Assembly: GCF_003003255.1 (NCBI RefSeq)
Contig: NZ_PVTD01000001.1
Coordinates: 620,001-684,000, forward strand
Direction: 5' to 3'
DNA from: Aliiruegeria haliotis
GTDB taxonomy: Bacteria; Pseudomonadota; Alphaproteobacteria; Rhodobacterales; Rhodobacteraceae
Length of the DNA: 64,000 nt
A model generated the notes under the pieces. That model was not told the DNA's origin. It worked only from the letters and a program-made list of their open reading frames with translations, and did not search any database. Positions within the stretch are counted from its first letter, which is position 1; each line of letters begins with the position of its first letter. This document shows, in pieces, positions 53,697-62,876 of this stretch. The position numbers and the translations under genes are program-made.

Positions 53697-53755
53697 CGCC
53701 GGTCCCCGTTGACGCCCCGCGCCGTGATTGAGATACGCCCCTGGAGGCGCAGTCT

Positions 53756-54907
53756 ATGGAGGAAGTCATGCGGGCATCAAGGCGAAGCGACGTCGATCCC
53801 TTCATCGTGATGGATGTGATGGAGGCGGCCCGTCGGGCGGAGGCTGCCGGACGGCACATCATTCACATGGAGGTGGGCCAGCCCGGCACGCCGGCACCGG
53901 TCGGCGCGCGGGAGGCACTGGCGCGGGAGATGGCGACGGACGCGCTCGGCTACACGGTCGCACTCGGCGTGCCGGCCTTGCGTCAGCGGATCGCGCGGCT
54001 CTATCGCGACTGGTACGGGCTCGATCTGAACCCCGACCGCGTGATCGTGACGCCCGGCTCGTCGGGCGCCTTCCTGCTTGCCTTCAGCGCCCTGTTCGAT
54101 GCCGGGGAAAAAGTTGGGTTGGGCGAGCCGGGCTACCCGTCGTACCGGCAGATCCTGAAGGCGTTGAGCCTTGAGCCGGTGGGCTTGCCAACGGCGTTGG
54201 AGAACCGCCTCCAGCCGGTCCCCGAGGATGTGCCGGAAGGGCTGTCCGGGCTGATCGTTGCCTCGCCTGCCAACCCGTCGGGCACCATGTTGAGCCGCGA
54301 GGCACTGGCTGCCCTGATCGCACGGGCAGAGGAGATCGGCGCCGCCTTCGTCTCCGACGAGATCTATCACGGGATCCAGTACGAAGGCCGGGCGATTTCC
54401 GCGCTGGAAATCAGCGACGAGGTTTGCGTGATCAACTCGTTCTCCAAGTATTTCTCGATGACGGGCTGGCGCGTCGGCTGGATGGTCGTGCCCGGGAGCG
54501 ATGTGCGCCGCTACGAGCGATTGGCGCAGAACATGTTCATCTGTGCGCCACACGCAAGCCAGGTCGCAGCCCTTGGGGCCATGGAATGCGAGGCGGAGTT
54601 GCAGGCCAACATGGCCGTCTATGCCGAGAACCGGCGCCTGATGCTGGAGGGGTTGCCGGAAGCCGGGTTCACCCGCATCGCGCCGCCAGACGGGGCGTTC
54701 TACATCTATGCCGATGTCTCGGAATTCACCTCCGACAGCCTCGCTTTCAGCCGGGAAATCCTCGACCGGGCCGGGGTCGCGGTGACACCGGGGCTCGATT
54801 TCGACCCGCGGCGCGGGCATGGCACGCTGCGTTTCTCCTATGCCCGGGCAACGGCCGATATCGCAGAGGGTCTGGTACGGCTGCGAGATTTCATGAACGT
54901 CCGGTAG
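53756..54907 (+). CDS. Class I/II pyridoxal-phosphate aminotransferase
   Basis: 383 residues, fold type I aminotransferase. Motifs: YTVALGVPALRQRIARLY, VTPGSSGAFLLAF, IVASPANPSGTML, FVSDEIYHGIQY, and the PLP Lys231 in INSFSKYFSMTGWRVGWMV. The C-terminal RFSYARA holds the carboxylate-binding Arg. Substrate is probably an aromatic or branched amino acid, or aspartate; family alone cannot settle it. GGAGG lies before the ATG at 53756; the ATG at 53768 is possible. Confidence 0.92.
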   Translation: MEEVMRASRRSDVDPFIVMDVMEAARRAEAAGRHIIHMEVGQPGTPAPVGAREALAREMATDALGYTVALGVPALRQRIARLYRDWYGLDLNPDRVIVTPGSSGAFLLAFSALFDAGEKVGLGEPGYPSYRQILKALSLEPVGLPTALENRLQPVPEDVPEGLSGLIVASPANPSGTMLSREALAALIARAEEIGAAFVSDEIYHGIQYEGRAISALEISDEVCVINSFSKYFSMTGWRVGWMVVPGSDVRRYERLAQNMFICAPHASQVAALGAMECEAELQANMAVYAENRRLMLEGLPEAGFTRIAPPDGAFYIYADVSEFTSDSLAFSREILDRAGVAVTPGLDFDPRRGHGTLRFSYARATADIAEGLVRLRDFMNVR

Positions 54908-55033
54908 TTCGGGCAAGGCAACCTGCGGTGGGATTCCCGAAACTTCCCGTCGCATCAGGACCGTTCGCGGGTTTCGGTCGGCGATCCCATGGGGTACATT
55001 CCGGGCAAACGGCGTCAGTCCGGGCAGTTCACC

Positions 55034-56263
55034 ATGATCCTTCGCATACTGGGCCTTCTGGCCCTTCTCGTCGTCTCGGCGGTCCCGCTCCCCGGCAGGG
55101 CAGAGGAGGAGCTGTTCGCATTGGCCCAGCTCGACCTGGAGGCGTCGGGCCTGGTGGAACATGCCGACGGTTTCGACCTGGTGCTCAAGATCAGCCAACC
55201 GGTACCATATCGCGTCGCGACGCTCACCAATCCGCCGCGGCTCGTGCTCGATTTCCGGGAGGTGGATTTCAGCCGCATGGGGCCGGGTGGGCTCGGGTAT
55301 GTTCCGGCAATTTCCGGCATGAGACATGGCGCGATCACCGCGGGGTGGTCGCGGCTGGTGGTCGATCTGAAAGGTCCGTTCGCCGTGGAGACGGCCGTGA
55401 TGCAGACGGGAATGGAAGATGGCTCGGCCCGGATCGAGGTGGCAATGCGGGAGACGGACGAGGCGACGTTCAACGCGCGGTCCGGGGCGCAGGCCGGGGG
55501 AAGCGACGGATCAGAGAGCGAGGAGGCCGCGACCTCCCATCCGGTTCCGCAAAGTGACGAGGTGCTCAAGGTCGTGCTCGATCCCGGTCACGGGGGCATC
55601 GATCCCGGGGCGATCTACGATGGTGTGCACGAAGCCGACCTTGTCCTGACATTCGCGCAGGAGCTGCGCGAAACCCTCCTGCGCAACGAGGGCTTCGACG
55701 TGGTGTTGACCCGCACCGACGACAGTTTCGTTTCGCTGGAGGCACGGATTGCCATTGCCCGCCGTGCCGGGGCCGAGGTTTTTATCTCACTGCATGCGGA
55801 TGCTGTCAGCGAGGGCATTGCGCGCGGGGCGCAGGTGTACACGTTGTCGGACCGGGCCACTTCGGCTGCGACGCGGAAGCTGGCGGAGCGGCATGACCGC
55901 GGCGATCTGCTGGCCGGTGTGGACCTGTCGGATCAGGACGACGAGGTGGCCCGCGTCCTCATGTCGATTGCCCGCAACGAGACCACCCCGCGCACCGAGG
56001 CCCTTGCCGGTGCGCTTGTTCAAGGGCTGCGCGCGGCCGGCGTTCGACTGCACAAACGCCCCAAGGAATCCGCCGGGTTCTCGGTTCTGAAGACCCCTGA
56101 CGTGCCGTCCGTCCTCGTGGAGCTTGGGTTCATGTCCAACCCCAAGGAGCTGGAAAAGCTGCAAAATCCAGATTGGCGCAAGAGCACGGCCGAAGCGCTC
56201 TCGACCGGGCTTGCCGCCTGGGCGGCGGAGGACCGGGCGAGGGATGAACTCAAGCGGAAGTGA
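55034..56263 (+). CDS. N-acetylmuramoyl-L-alanine amidase with AMIN domain
   Basis: 409 residues of the AmiC type. Signal peptide (about 1-22), an AMIN domain (about 25-130) that binds peptidoglycan, a Ser/Gly/Glu linker, and an Amidase_3 domain from about residue 178: VVLDPGHGGIDPGAI (zinc His), EADLVLTFAQ (Glu), FISLHADAV (zinc His) and SVLVELGFMSN (catalytic Glu). It cuts the amide between MurNAc and the stem peptide at division. PBP1A follows downstream, after a gene on the other strand. Confidence 0.95.
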   Translation: MILRILGLLALLVVSAVPLPGRAEEELFALAQLDLEASGLVEHADGFDLVLKISQPVPYRVATLTNPPRLVLDFREVDFSRMGPGGLGYVPAISGMRHGAITAGWSRLVVDLKGPFAVETAVMQTGMEDGSARIEVAMRETDEATFNARSGAQAGGSDGSESEEAATSHPVPQSDEVLKVVLDPGHGGIDPGAIYDGVHEADLVLTFAQELRETLLRNEGFDVVLTRTDDSFVSLEARIAIARRAGAEVFISLHADAVSEGIARGAQVYTLSDRATSAATRKLAERHDRGDLLAGVDLSDQDDEVARVLMSIARNETTPRTEALAGALVQGLRAAGVRLHKRPKESAGFSVLKTPDVPSVLVELGFMSNPKELEKLQNPDWRKSTAEALSTGLAAWAAEDRARDELKRK

Positions 56264-56864
56264 CCCGGCGCGCCAGCCAGATCGTGTGGCGGTGGCACTC
56301 AGGATCCTCGGGTGCAAAGGCGATCTCCTCGAAACCGTTGGCGCGCAGCAGGTCCCGGTATTCCGAAGGGTCGAGGCTGGCGTGGTACACCGGCTCGTCG
56401 GCCACGGTGCCATAGGCTTCGCTGGCTGAGGGCCCTGAGGTGAACATCAGCGATGCTCCGGGGGCGGCATGTTCTGCAAAAATCGGGAACATGGCGCGCT
56501 GGCTGTCCGGGGACAGGTGAAAGAAGCTGTTCCAGGCGACAATCGCGTTGAAGCGCCGACCAAGGGCGAGTGTCCGCATGTCGGCATGGATGCAGCTCAC
56601 CCCGGGCAGCCGGGCCCGGAACTCCGCACACATCCCTTCGGCGCCGTCGACACCGGTGACCACCGCCCCCTGTTCCACCAGCCAGGAAGCGATCGGCTCG
56701 CCCGAGCCGCAGCCGAGGTCGAGCACACTCGGCCCGGACGCCGCGTCCAGCAACCGGCGCAACCAGATCTGCTCGAACAGCGACCTGTTGCGGTCCCGTG
56801 CCCATTCCCGGGCAACGCGGTGGTAGGTGGGAAGGATGCCCTCGGGGCCGGGTCGGTCGGTCAT
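56250..56864 (-). CDS. Class I SAM-dependent methyltransferase
   Basis: 204 residues. SAM motif I is SVLDLGCGSGEPIASWLVEQ, then VTGVDGAEGMC as the acidic-loop strand and HADMRTLALGRRFNAIVAWNSFFHL as motif II, a Methyltransferase_25-type core. Substrate unknown. It converges with the amidase gene, with a 14-base overlap of the two 3' ends, and is divergent from mrcA. The ATG at 56864 fits. Confidence 0.9.
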   Translation of the reverse strand: MTDRPGPEGILPTYHRVAREWARDRNRSLFEQIWLRRLLDAASGPSVLDLGCGSGEPIASWLVEQGAVVTGVDGAEGMCAEFRARLPGVSCIHADMRTLALGRRFNAIVAWNSFFHLSPDSQRAMFPIFAEHAAPGASLMFTSGPSASEAYGTVADEPVYHASLDPSEYRDLLRANGFEEIAFAPEDPECHRHTIWLARRVTSA

Positions 56865-57135
56865 GCGGGCAAACTGGGGGATTTCGACCGGGATGGGAAG
56901 CGGGTTTGCGGCCAGGGTTGGAAGCGCTGCTGGCGTTGGCAGGAGGGCAATGGAAACAGGGCGGCGTTCCGGGGTGCGGTCTCTGCTGAAAGTGGTCACG
57001 GGGCGCTGTACACGCAGACGTGACCACCTCCGGCACCCAATGACGGCAAGCCGCCGCCGAATGACCGCCGGTTCGTTTTGACCGCCCCATCCGGCTTGCG
57101 TATAAGCGCAGACAACTGTCGAGACAGGACTCCTC

Positions 57136-59664
57136 ATGATCCGTGCTATCCTCCGCTTTCTGGGCGGCATCTTTACCCTGATCGTCACGGGCGCGCTGCT
57201 CGTCGCGTTGATCGCCGGCGGCGTGATCTGGATGTATTCCCGTGATCTGCCCGACCACGAGGAACTCGCCCGGTACACGCCCAAGACGATCAGCCGGGTC
57301 TATTCGACCGAGGGCAACATCATCGACGAGTTCGCCGCCGAGCGGCGGTTGTTCATCCCGGCCGAAGACATTCCGGACCTCGTCAAGGAGGCCTTCATCT
57401 CTGCCGAGGACAAGCATTTCTATACCCACAAGGGCTATGACCCGATGGGCATCGCCTCGGCGGTGGTCGACGCCGCACAGGGCGGGCGGCTCCGGGGGGC
57501 CTCGACCATCACCCAGCAGGTGATGAAAAACTTCCTTCTGTCCTCCGACCGCTCCATCGAGCGGAAAATGAAAGAGATCCTGCTGGCCGCGCGGGTCGAA
57601 CAGGCGCTCGACAAGGAAAAGATCCTGGAGCTCTACCTGAACGAGATCTTCCTTGGGCAGAATTCCTATGGCGTGGCCGCTGCCGCGCAGACCTACTTCA
57701 ACAAGACCCTGAATGAGTTGGAGACGGGCGAGGCCGCCTATCTTGCCGCGCTGCCCAAGGCGCCGTCGAACTACCACCCGGTGCGCGAATACGACGAGGC
57801 CATCGGCCGTCGGAACTATGTGCTGCGGGAGATGTACCAGAACGGCTACATCAACAGCGTGACCTACGAGGAGGAGCGCGAGAAGCCGCTCCTGACCGTG
57901 CAGAACGGTGACTTGCCGTCCTTCCGTCGGGATCTGCCGCCCCGCGACTACTTCACCGACGAGATCCGCCGCCAATTGTCGGACGATTTCGGCGAGGAAG
58001 AGTTCTTCGGCGGTGGTCTGGCGATCCGTGCATCCGTCGATCCGGAATTGCAGCCCAAGGCCGCCAACTCCTTGCGCAAGGCGCTGGAGGACTACGACCG
58101 CGGCCTCGGTCGCTGGAACGGCACCGGCAAGACACTGCCACCGGAGACGCTGGAAGACGAGGCCGGTTGGCGGGAGGCGCTCGCGAACGTCTCCGTGGCC
58201 CGTGACGTCGATCTGGATGGCCAGTGGTTCCCGGCCGTGGTGTTGGCTGTGGGCGATCAGTCGATGCGGCTCGGCGTCGAGGATATCGAAGGAGAGGTGT
58301 CTGTCCCGCGCGAGGATATCAGTTGGATGCGGGGCGATTTCGCCGCCAACTTCGAACGCGGTGACGTGGTGCATGTGCGCCGGATGACCGCCGACAGCGA
58401 TGGTAGCTTCATCCGCTGGACGCTGCGCCAGATCCCCAAGGTTCAGGGCGCTTTCGTGGCAATGGACGTGCACACGGGGCGTGTGCTGGCCATGCAGGGC
58501 GGCTTTTCCTACCAGGATTCGGAGCTGAACCGGGCCACGCAGGCGAAACGACAGCCGGGGTCGGCCTTCAAGCCCTTCGTCTACGCCGCAGCGCTGGATT
58601 CCGGCTATACACCGGCGACGATCGTTGTAGACGCGCCCATCGAGATCAACACCCCGGGCGGGGTCTGGCGGCCCAAGAACGCCTCCAACAAGTTCTACGG
58701 GCCGACGCCGTTGCGCACCGGGATCGAACGGTCGCGGAACCTGATGACGATCCGCCTGGCGCAGGAGGTCGGCATGGACACGGTCGCGCGCTATGCGGAG
58801 GATTTCGGTGTCTATGACCATCTTGGGCACTACCTTGCCAACGCGCTCGGCTCGCAGGAGACGACGCTCTACAAGATGGTCGCGGCCTATTCGATGTTCG
58901 CCAATGGCGGCGAACGGGTGGAGCCGTCGATGGTCGACAGGGTGCAGGACCGCTGGGGCAGCACCATCTATCGCCACGAAGACCGGACCTGCCCGGACTG
59001 CCGCGTCGTCTCGCTGGACCCGGGGCAGGGGCCACGGATCGTCTCCAAACGGCAGCAGGCCATCGATGCGATCACCGCCTACCAGTTGACCTCGATGATG
59101 CGGGGCGTGGTGGAGCGCGGCACCGCGGCGCGGACCGTCGGCGGTGCCGGCCTCGGCGTGCCGGTTGCGGGCAAGACCGGCACCACCAACGATGCCAAGG
59201 ACGTCTGGTTCATCGGTTTCACTTCGAACATCGCTGCCGGTTGCTACATCGGCTACGACCAGCCTCGTGCCCTCGGGCGCGGCGCCTCGGGCGGCGGCAT
59301 GTGCGGCCCTGTCTTCAGCCGTTTCATGAAGGAAGCGGTTGCCAAGTACGGTGGCGGGCAATTCGCGGTTCCGCCGGGGGGCTACTTCGTGAAGATCGAC
59401 CGCTACAGCGGCTCGCGCCTTGCCAATGATGCCAGCGGCGATCACGTTGTTGCCGAGTATTTCCGCGAGGGCGAGGACCCGATCTTCGGTGTCGCTGCGG
59501 TGATCGATGGCGGCTTCGTGATGGGAGCGAACGTGCCGATGTTCGGACGCGGCGAGTCCGACGATGGCGCTGAATCCAAGACGGTGACAACCTCGACAGG
59601 CAAGAAGGTGAAGATCGCGCCCAAGGCCAGTTTCGGCTCGCTGAGTTCCGGCGGCTTGTACTGA
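57136..59664 (+). CDS. mrcA: Penicillin-binding protein 1A
   Basis: 842 residues, a bifunctional inner-membrane peptidoglycan synthase. An N-terminal membrane helix (about 10-35), a glycosyltransferase domain GT51 (EDKHFYTHKGYDPMGIASAV with catalytic Glu; GASTITQQVMKNFLL), an OB-like insertion and a transpeptidase domain with Ser476 in RQPGSAFKPF and KTGTT (Lys680). Length is usual. It polymerises glycan strands and crosslinks them. The amidase and PBP1A pairing is common in alphaproteobacteria. A hairpin follows the stop. Confidence 0.96.
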   Translation: MIRAILRFLGGIFTLIVTGALLVALIAGGVIWMYSRDLPDHEELARYTPKTISRVYSTEGNIIDEFAAERRLFIPAEDIPDLVKEAFISAEDKHFYTHKGYDPMGIASAVVDAAQGGRLRGASTITQQVMKNFLLSSDRSIERKMKEILLAARVEQALDKEKILELYLNEIFLGQNSYGVAAAAQTYFNKTLNELETGEAAYLAALPKAPSNYHPVREYDEAIGRRNYVLREMYQNGYINSVTYEEEREKPLLTVQNGDLPSFRRDLPPRDYFTDEIRRQLSDDFGEEEFFGGGLAIRASVDPELQPKAANSLRKALEDYDRGLGRWNGTGKTLPPETLEDEAGWREALANVSVARDVDLDGQWFPAVVLAVGDQSMRLGVEDIEGEVSVPREDISWMRGDFAANFERGDVVHVRRMTADSDGSFIRWTLRQIPKVQGAFVAMDVHTGRVLAMQGGFSYQDSELNRATQAKRQPGSAFKPFVYAAALDSGYTPATIVVDAPIEINTPGGVWRPKNASNKFYGPTPLRTGIERSRNLMTIRLAQEVGMDTVARYAEDFGVYDHLGHYLANALGSQETTLYKMVAAYSMFANGGERVEPSMVDRVQDRWGSTIYRHEDRTCPDCRVVSLDPGQGPRIVSKRQQAIDAITAYQLTSMMRGVVERGTAARTVGGAGLGVPVAGKTGTTNDAKDVWFIGFTSNIAAGCYIGYDQPRALGRGASGGGMCGPVFSRFMKEAVAKYGGGQFAVPPGGYFVKIDRYSGSRLANDASGDHVVAEYFREGEDPIFGVAAVIDGGFVMGANVPMFGRGESDDGAESKTVTTSTGKKVKIAPKASFGSLSSGGLY

Positions 59665-59698
59665 GGCGGGGGCCGGACCCGTTGCGTCCCGGTGACCC

Positions 59699-59717
59699 GC
59701 GCCCGTTTTTCGGGCGC
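59699..59717 (+). terminator. Hairpin after mrcA, possibly terminating
   Basis: GCGCCCG, a five-T loop and CGGGCGC form a seven-base perfect stem 35 bases after the PBP1A stop. The Ts are in the loop and not after the stem, so it is not a standard intrinsic terminator. A weaker arm extends it. Confidence 0.4.
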
Positions 59718-59772
59718 CGGGCCGACGCTCCGATTGAACCGGATTTCCCGATGCGCTAGGCAGGCGCCGTGC

Positions 59773-59849
59773 GGTCCCGTAGCTCAGCTGGATAGAGCAA
59801 CTGACTTCTAATCAGTAGGCCGAGGGTTCGAATCCTTCCGGGATCGCCA
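59773..59849 (+). tRNA. tRNA-Arg (TCT)
   Basis: 77 bases. Acceptor GGTCCCG pairs with CGGGATC through one G-T pair, D arm GCTC...GAGC, anticodon stem ACTGA/TCAGT around CTTCTAA, so the anticodon is TCT, and T arm GAGGGTTCGAATCCTTC. The discriminator G and CCA are encoded. Reads the rare arginine codon AGA. Confidence 0.96.
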
Positions 59850-60104
59850 TTTTTTTCCATCTGGCAGGTGGTGCCGATGTCGCGTTGTGCATCTGCGCTA
59901 TCCCGTGGCCACTTCCGAAACAGCCAGCCGCCCAGTCAGTATCCCGCGCTGCGCACCAGCAGGCTCGCAGTTGCCCGGTGGCGCGGCATTTGGGGGCTCG
60001 ATCGTCTGCGTGGCCCGCGAGCGCGAGGACAGCGATCAGCGGGCGGGGGGGGGTCACTTCGGTCGAAGTGCAGACAACCGGCGCGCCGCCCGTGTGGCTC
60101 CGTT

Positions 60105-60806
60105 TCAGGATGCCCGGGGCGTCACGTATTCCCGCACCTCCGGGCTACGGATGATCTGTGCAAAGAGTTCGACGCAGTTCAGGTGGGCATCCATCGCCGC
60201 AGAGGCCGCCGCCGCATCGCGAGCCTCGATTGCGTCGACGATGGCGCGGTGCGCTTCGATGACCTGTACGTGGCGGCTTTCGCCACGGGAAATCCTCATC
60301 CGTTGAACCCGGTCCACCGCGCCTCGGATCATCCGGATCAACCGAACCGCAGAGGGCATCCGCGCAATCTCCGTGAGTGCGCGGTGGAATTGCTGGTCGA
60401 GCTCAAAAAACCGTGCGCGATCGCCCGCTTCCGATGCGGCAACCTGGTCCGCGACAAGGTCATTCAGCCGTACAAGGTCGAATGCCGTGCGTTTTTCGGC
60501 CGCTTCCGCCGCAACCGCCATTTCAAGCGCGCGGCGAAGCATCAGGCTCTCGTAGACCTTGTCGAAGCTGATCTCGGAGACGTAGCTGCCGCTTTGCGGC
60601 CGGATCTCCATCAGCCCTTCTTCCGACAGCCGGATGAAGGCCTCCCGGACCGGGGATCGCGACACGCCCAGTTGCTCGGCGACGTCTTTTTCGGAAACGC
60701 GCAGCCCCGGTTCCCAGTCGAGCGAGATGATGTGATCGCGGATCGTGTCATGGACTCGCTGCCGCATCGGCACGGCGGTCCGCGGATCGGATTCTTTTTG
60801 GGTCAT
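60105..60806 (-). CDS. GntR family (FCD) regulator of the uronate operon
   Basis: 233 residues. The N-terminal helix-turn-helix (about residues 13-75) contains RVHDTIRDHIISLDWEPGLR and VSRSPVREAFIRLSEEGLM; the C-terminal FCD domain holds FFELDQQFHRALTEIARM and IEAHRAIVDAIEARD with the usual metal-site Asp/His. It is divergent from the kdgF-kduI-kduD operon, so a role as its repressor responding to a uronate derivative is likely. The 16-base dyad in the shared intergenic region fits. Confidence 0.92.
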   Translation of the reverse strand: MTQKESDPRTAVPMRQRVHDTIRDHIISLDWEPGLRVSEKDVAEQLGVSRSPVREAFIRLSEEGLMEIRPQSGSYVSEISFDKVYESLMLRRALEMAVAAEAAEKRTAFDLVRLNDLVADQVAASEAGDRARFFELDQQFHRALTEIARMPSAVRLIRMIRGAVDRVQRMRISRGESRHVQVIEAHRAIVDAIEARDAAAASAAMDAHLNCVELFAQIIRSPEVREYVTPRAS

Positions 60807-60817
60807 CCTGGACTTCC

Positions 60818-60833
60818 AATTGACACGTCAGTT
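60818..60833. promoter_or_regulatory. Operator-like dyad between the GntR gene and the kdu operon
   Basis: AATTGACACGTCAGTT is nearly symmetrical (AA.TGAC, two bases, GTCA.TT). It contains TTGACA (60820-60825), a candidate -35 box, with TATGGC 18 bases on (60844-60849) as a weak -10. A GntR-type repressor binding here would block the operon and its own gene. Confidence 0.55.
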
Positions 60834-60916
60834 CCTAAATTAGTATGGCAGTTGCACTGTCCGGGTCAACGCGGAAGTTCCGACCCACCCTTGGTACCTC
60901 CCGTGAGGAAGAAAGA

Positions 60917-61240
60917 ATGAACGACGTCAGTTCGAAGGTCGGTGTCTGGATCGACTGCGGCGATGGTGCGGAACGCAGGGTGCGTGCCGAGACCCCGGAG
61001 CTGATGGTCGTCGAGTTCCGCTTTGCCGCGGGCGGGGTCGGCGCGTTGCACAGCCATCCACACACCCAGTCGACCTATGTCGCCTCCGGTGTGTTCGACT
61101 TCACCATGGACGGAAACACCCGCCGGATTTCGGCCGGCGACTGCTTCGTCATCCCCTCCAACACCGAACATGGCTGCGTCTGTGTCGAAGCCGGCCTGCT
61201 GGTCGACTGCTTCACGCCGCGCCGCGACGATTTTCTCTGA
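60917..61240 (+). CDS. Cupin protein, KdgF-like
   Basis: 107 residues, one small beta-barrel. The metal-site motif is ALHSHPHTQSTYVASGVFDFTMD, followed by the second-motif stretch VIPSNTEHGCVC. KdgF turns unsaturated galacturonate from pectin into 5-keto-4-deoxyuronate (DKI). It is the first gene of a kduI-kduD operon, which supports that role, though KdgF is inferred from context and cupin pattern. GAGGAAGAAAG precedes the ATG. Confidence 0.85.
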   Translation: MNDVSSKVGVWIDCGDGAERRVRAETPELMVVEFRFAAGGVGALHSHPHTQSTYVASGVFDFTMDGNTRRISAGDCFVIPSNTEHGCVCVEAGLLVDCFTPRRDDFL

Positions 61241-61251
61241 AAGGACCCCAC

Positions 61252-62076
61252 ATGCTGACCGTCAAATCCATCTATGCCGTTGATCCCACAACCGCAAAGT
61301 CGTTCGACACCGCCGCGCTGCGCGAGAACTTCCTTGTCGAAAGCGCCTTTGTCGAAGGCGAGATTCGCCTGACCTATACCCATTACGACCGTCTGATCGT
61401 CGGTGGAGCCGTCCCGGCCGGAACGGACCTCGTTCTCGATCACGTGGACGAAACCGGAACCGACGGCTTCCTGGATCGCCGCGAAGTCGGCATCCTGAAC
61501 ATCGGTGGCACCGGCACGGTCTCGGCAGGCGGCGAAAGCTGGTCGCTGAACAAGGGTGACATGCTCTATCTCGGGATGGGAATGGGCCCGATCACCTTTG
61601 CAGGTGAGGGCCGCTTCTATATTGCCTCCGCCCCCGCGCACACGACTTACCCGGCGACGCTGATCCGCCCCGAAGACGCAGAGCAGGTGACCCTCGGCGC
61701 GCAGGAAACCTCCAACCACCGCTCCATCTGCAAGTCGATCCACCCCGATGGCGTGAAATCCTGCCAGCTGATGATGGGCTATACCCAACTGCACGGCGGG
61801 TCGGTCTGGAACACCATGCCTGCGCACCTGCATGACCGCCGCATGGAGGCCTACCTCTATTTCGATGTCGCCGAGGGACAGCGCGTCTTCCACTTCATGG
61901 GGAAGCCGGATGAAACCCGTCACCTCGTGGTTGCCAACGAGCAGATCGCCGTCTCGCCGCCGTGGTCGATCCACTCCGGCGCCGGCACCGGGTCCTACAC
62001 CTTCTGCTGGGTGATGGCCGGCGACAACATGAGCTTTACCGACATGGACATGGTCGCAATCGAGGACCTCAAATGA
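61252..62076 (+). CDS. kduI: 5-Dehydro-4-deoxy-D-glucuronate isomerase
   Basis: 274 residues matching KduI: LRENFLVESAFVEGEIRLTYTHYDR at the start, REVGILNIGGTGTV, and the zinc-site stretch NTMPAHLHDRRMEAYLYFDV with His residues, then PETRHLVVANEQIAVSPPWSIHSGAG-type sequence (DETRHLVVANEQ). It isomerises DKI to 3-deoxy-D-glycero-2,5-hexodiulosonate in uronate breakdown. Follows the cupin gene by 11 bases and overlaps kduD (ATGA). Confidence 0.95.
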   Translation: MLTVKSIYAVDPTTAKSFDTAALRENFLVESAFVEGEIRLTYTHYDRLIVGGAVPAGTDLVLDHVDETGTDGFLDRREVGILNIGGTGTVSAGGESWSLNKGDMLYLGMGMGPITFAGEGRFYIASAPAHTTYPATLIRPEDAEQVTLGAQETSNHRSICKSIHPDGVKSCQLMMGYTQLHGGSVWNTMPAHLHDRRMEAYLYFDVAEGQRVFHFMGKPDETRHLVVANEQIAVSPPWSIHSGAGTGSYTFCWVMAGDNMSFTDMDMVAIEDLK

Positions 62077-62801
62077 TCTCTTTCTCGCTTGAGGGCAAAA
62101 CCGCGCTTGTCACGGGGAGCAACACGGGGATCGGCCAGGCCATTGCCGTGGCGATGGGCGGCGCAGGGGCACATGTCATCTGCGCTGGCCGGTCGGATTG
62201 CTCGGAGACTGCAGGCATGATCGACAGCGCCGAAACCATGGCGCTGGACTTCTCCGATCCGATGGCCGCCAAAGAGGTTTTCGCGGATCGGCAGATCGAC
62301 ATCCTGATCAACAACGCAGGCATCATCCGCCGGGCCGATTCCGTGGATTTCTCGGAGGAAGACTGGGATGACGTCATGGACGTCAACCTGAAGGCACTGT
62401 TCTTCACCAGCCAGGCGTTCGCACGTGCGGCGCTGGCGCGGGAAACTCCGGGCAAGATCGTCAGCATTGCCTCGCTGCTCAGCTTCCAGGGTGGCATTCG
62501 CGTGCCCTCCTACACCGCATCCAAGCACGGGGTTGCGGGGCTGACAAAGATCCTTGCCAACGAGTGGGCGGGGAAGGGCATCACGGTGAATGCCATCGCA
62601 CCGGGCTACATCGCCACCAACAACACCGAGGCCCTGCGCAACGATCCCGAGCGGAACAAGGCGATCCTCGATCGCATTCCCGCAGGCCGCTGGGGCGAGC
62701 CCGACGATATCGCCGGCACGGCGGTGTTCCTCGCGTCGCCCGCGGCGGACTACATCACCGGAGCAGTGTTCAACGTGGACGGTGGCTGGCTCGCGCGCTG
62801 A
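62073..62801 (+). CDS. kduD: 2-Deoxy-D-gluconate 3-dehydrogenase (KduD)
   Basis: 242 residues, short-chain dehydrogenase. NAD-binding VTGSNTGIGQAIAVAM, the central NNAGIIRRADS and the catalytic Tyr147-Lys151 in SYTASKHGVAGLTKILANEW. The IRRAD segment is characteristic of KduD. It reduces the KduI product to 2-keto-3-deoxygluconate. The start overlaps the kduI stop by four bases. A strong hairpin 14 bases after the stop closes the operon. Confidence 0.95.
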   Translation: MISFSLEGKTALVTGSNTGIGQAIAVAMGGAGAHVICAGRSDCSETAGMIDSAETMALDFSDPMAAKEVFADRQIDILINNAGIIRRADSVDFSEEDWDDVMDVNLKALFFTSQAFARAALARETPGKIVSIASLLSFQGGIRVPSYTASKHGVAGLTKILANEWAGKGITVNAIAPGYIATNNTEALRNDPERNKAILDRIPAGRWGEPDDIAGTAVFLASPAADYITGAVFNVDGGWLAR

Positions 62802-62815
62802 CCTGTCCCGAATGA

Positions 62816-62849
62816 AATGGCCCCGTGCAGCACGCTGCACGGGGCCATT
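62816..62849. terminator. Convergent hairpin after kduD
   Basis: A perfect stem of 14 or more bases (AATGGCCCCGTGCA with TGCACGGGGCCATT) and a six-base loop lies between the converging kduD and peroxiredoxin-like genes. There is no T run of note, but stability and position fit a two-way terminator. Confidence 0.75.
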
Positions 62850-62876
62850 CGCTTCAGACTTGCGCGAGCGAGGAGG

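Noticed and set aside
56299-59445. A 1048-codon minus-strand frame opposite mrcA
   Set aside because: It is an antisense shadow of the strongly supported PBP1A gene and of the methyltransferase gene.
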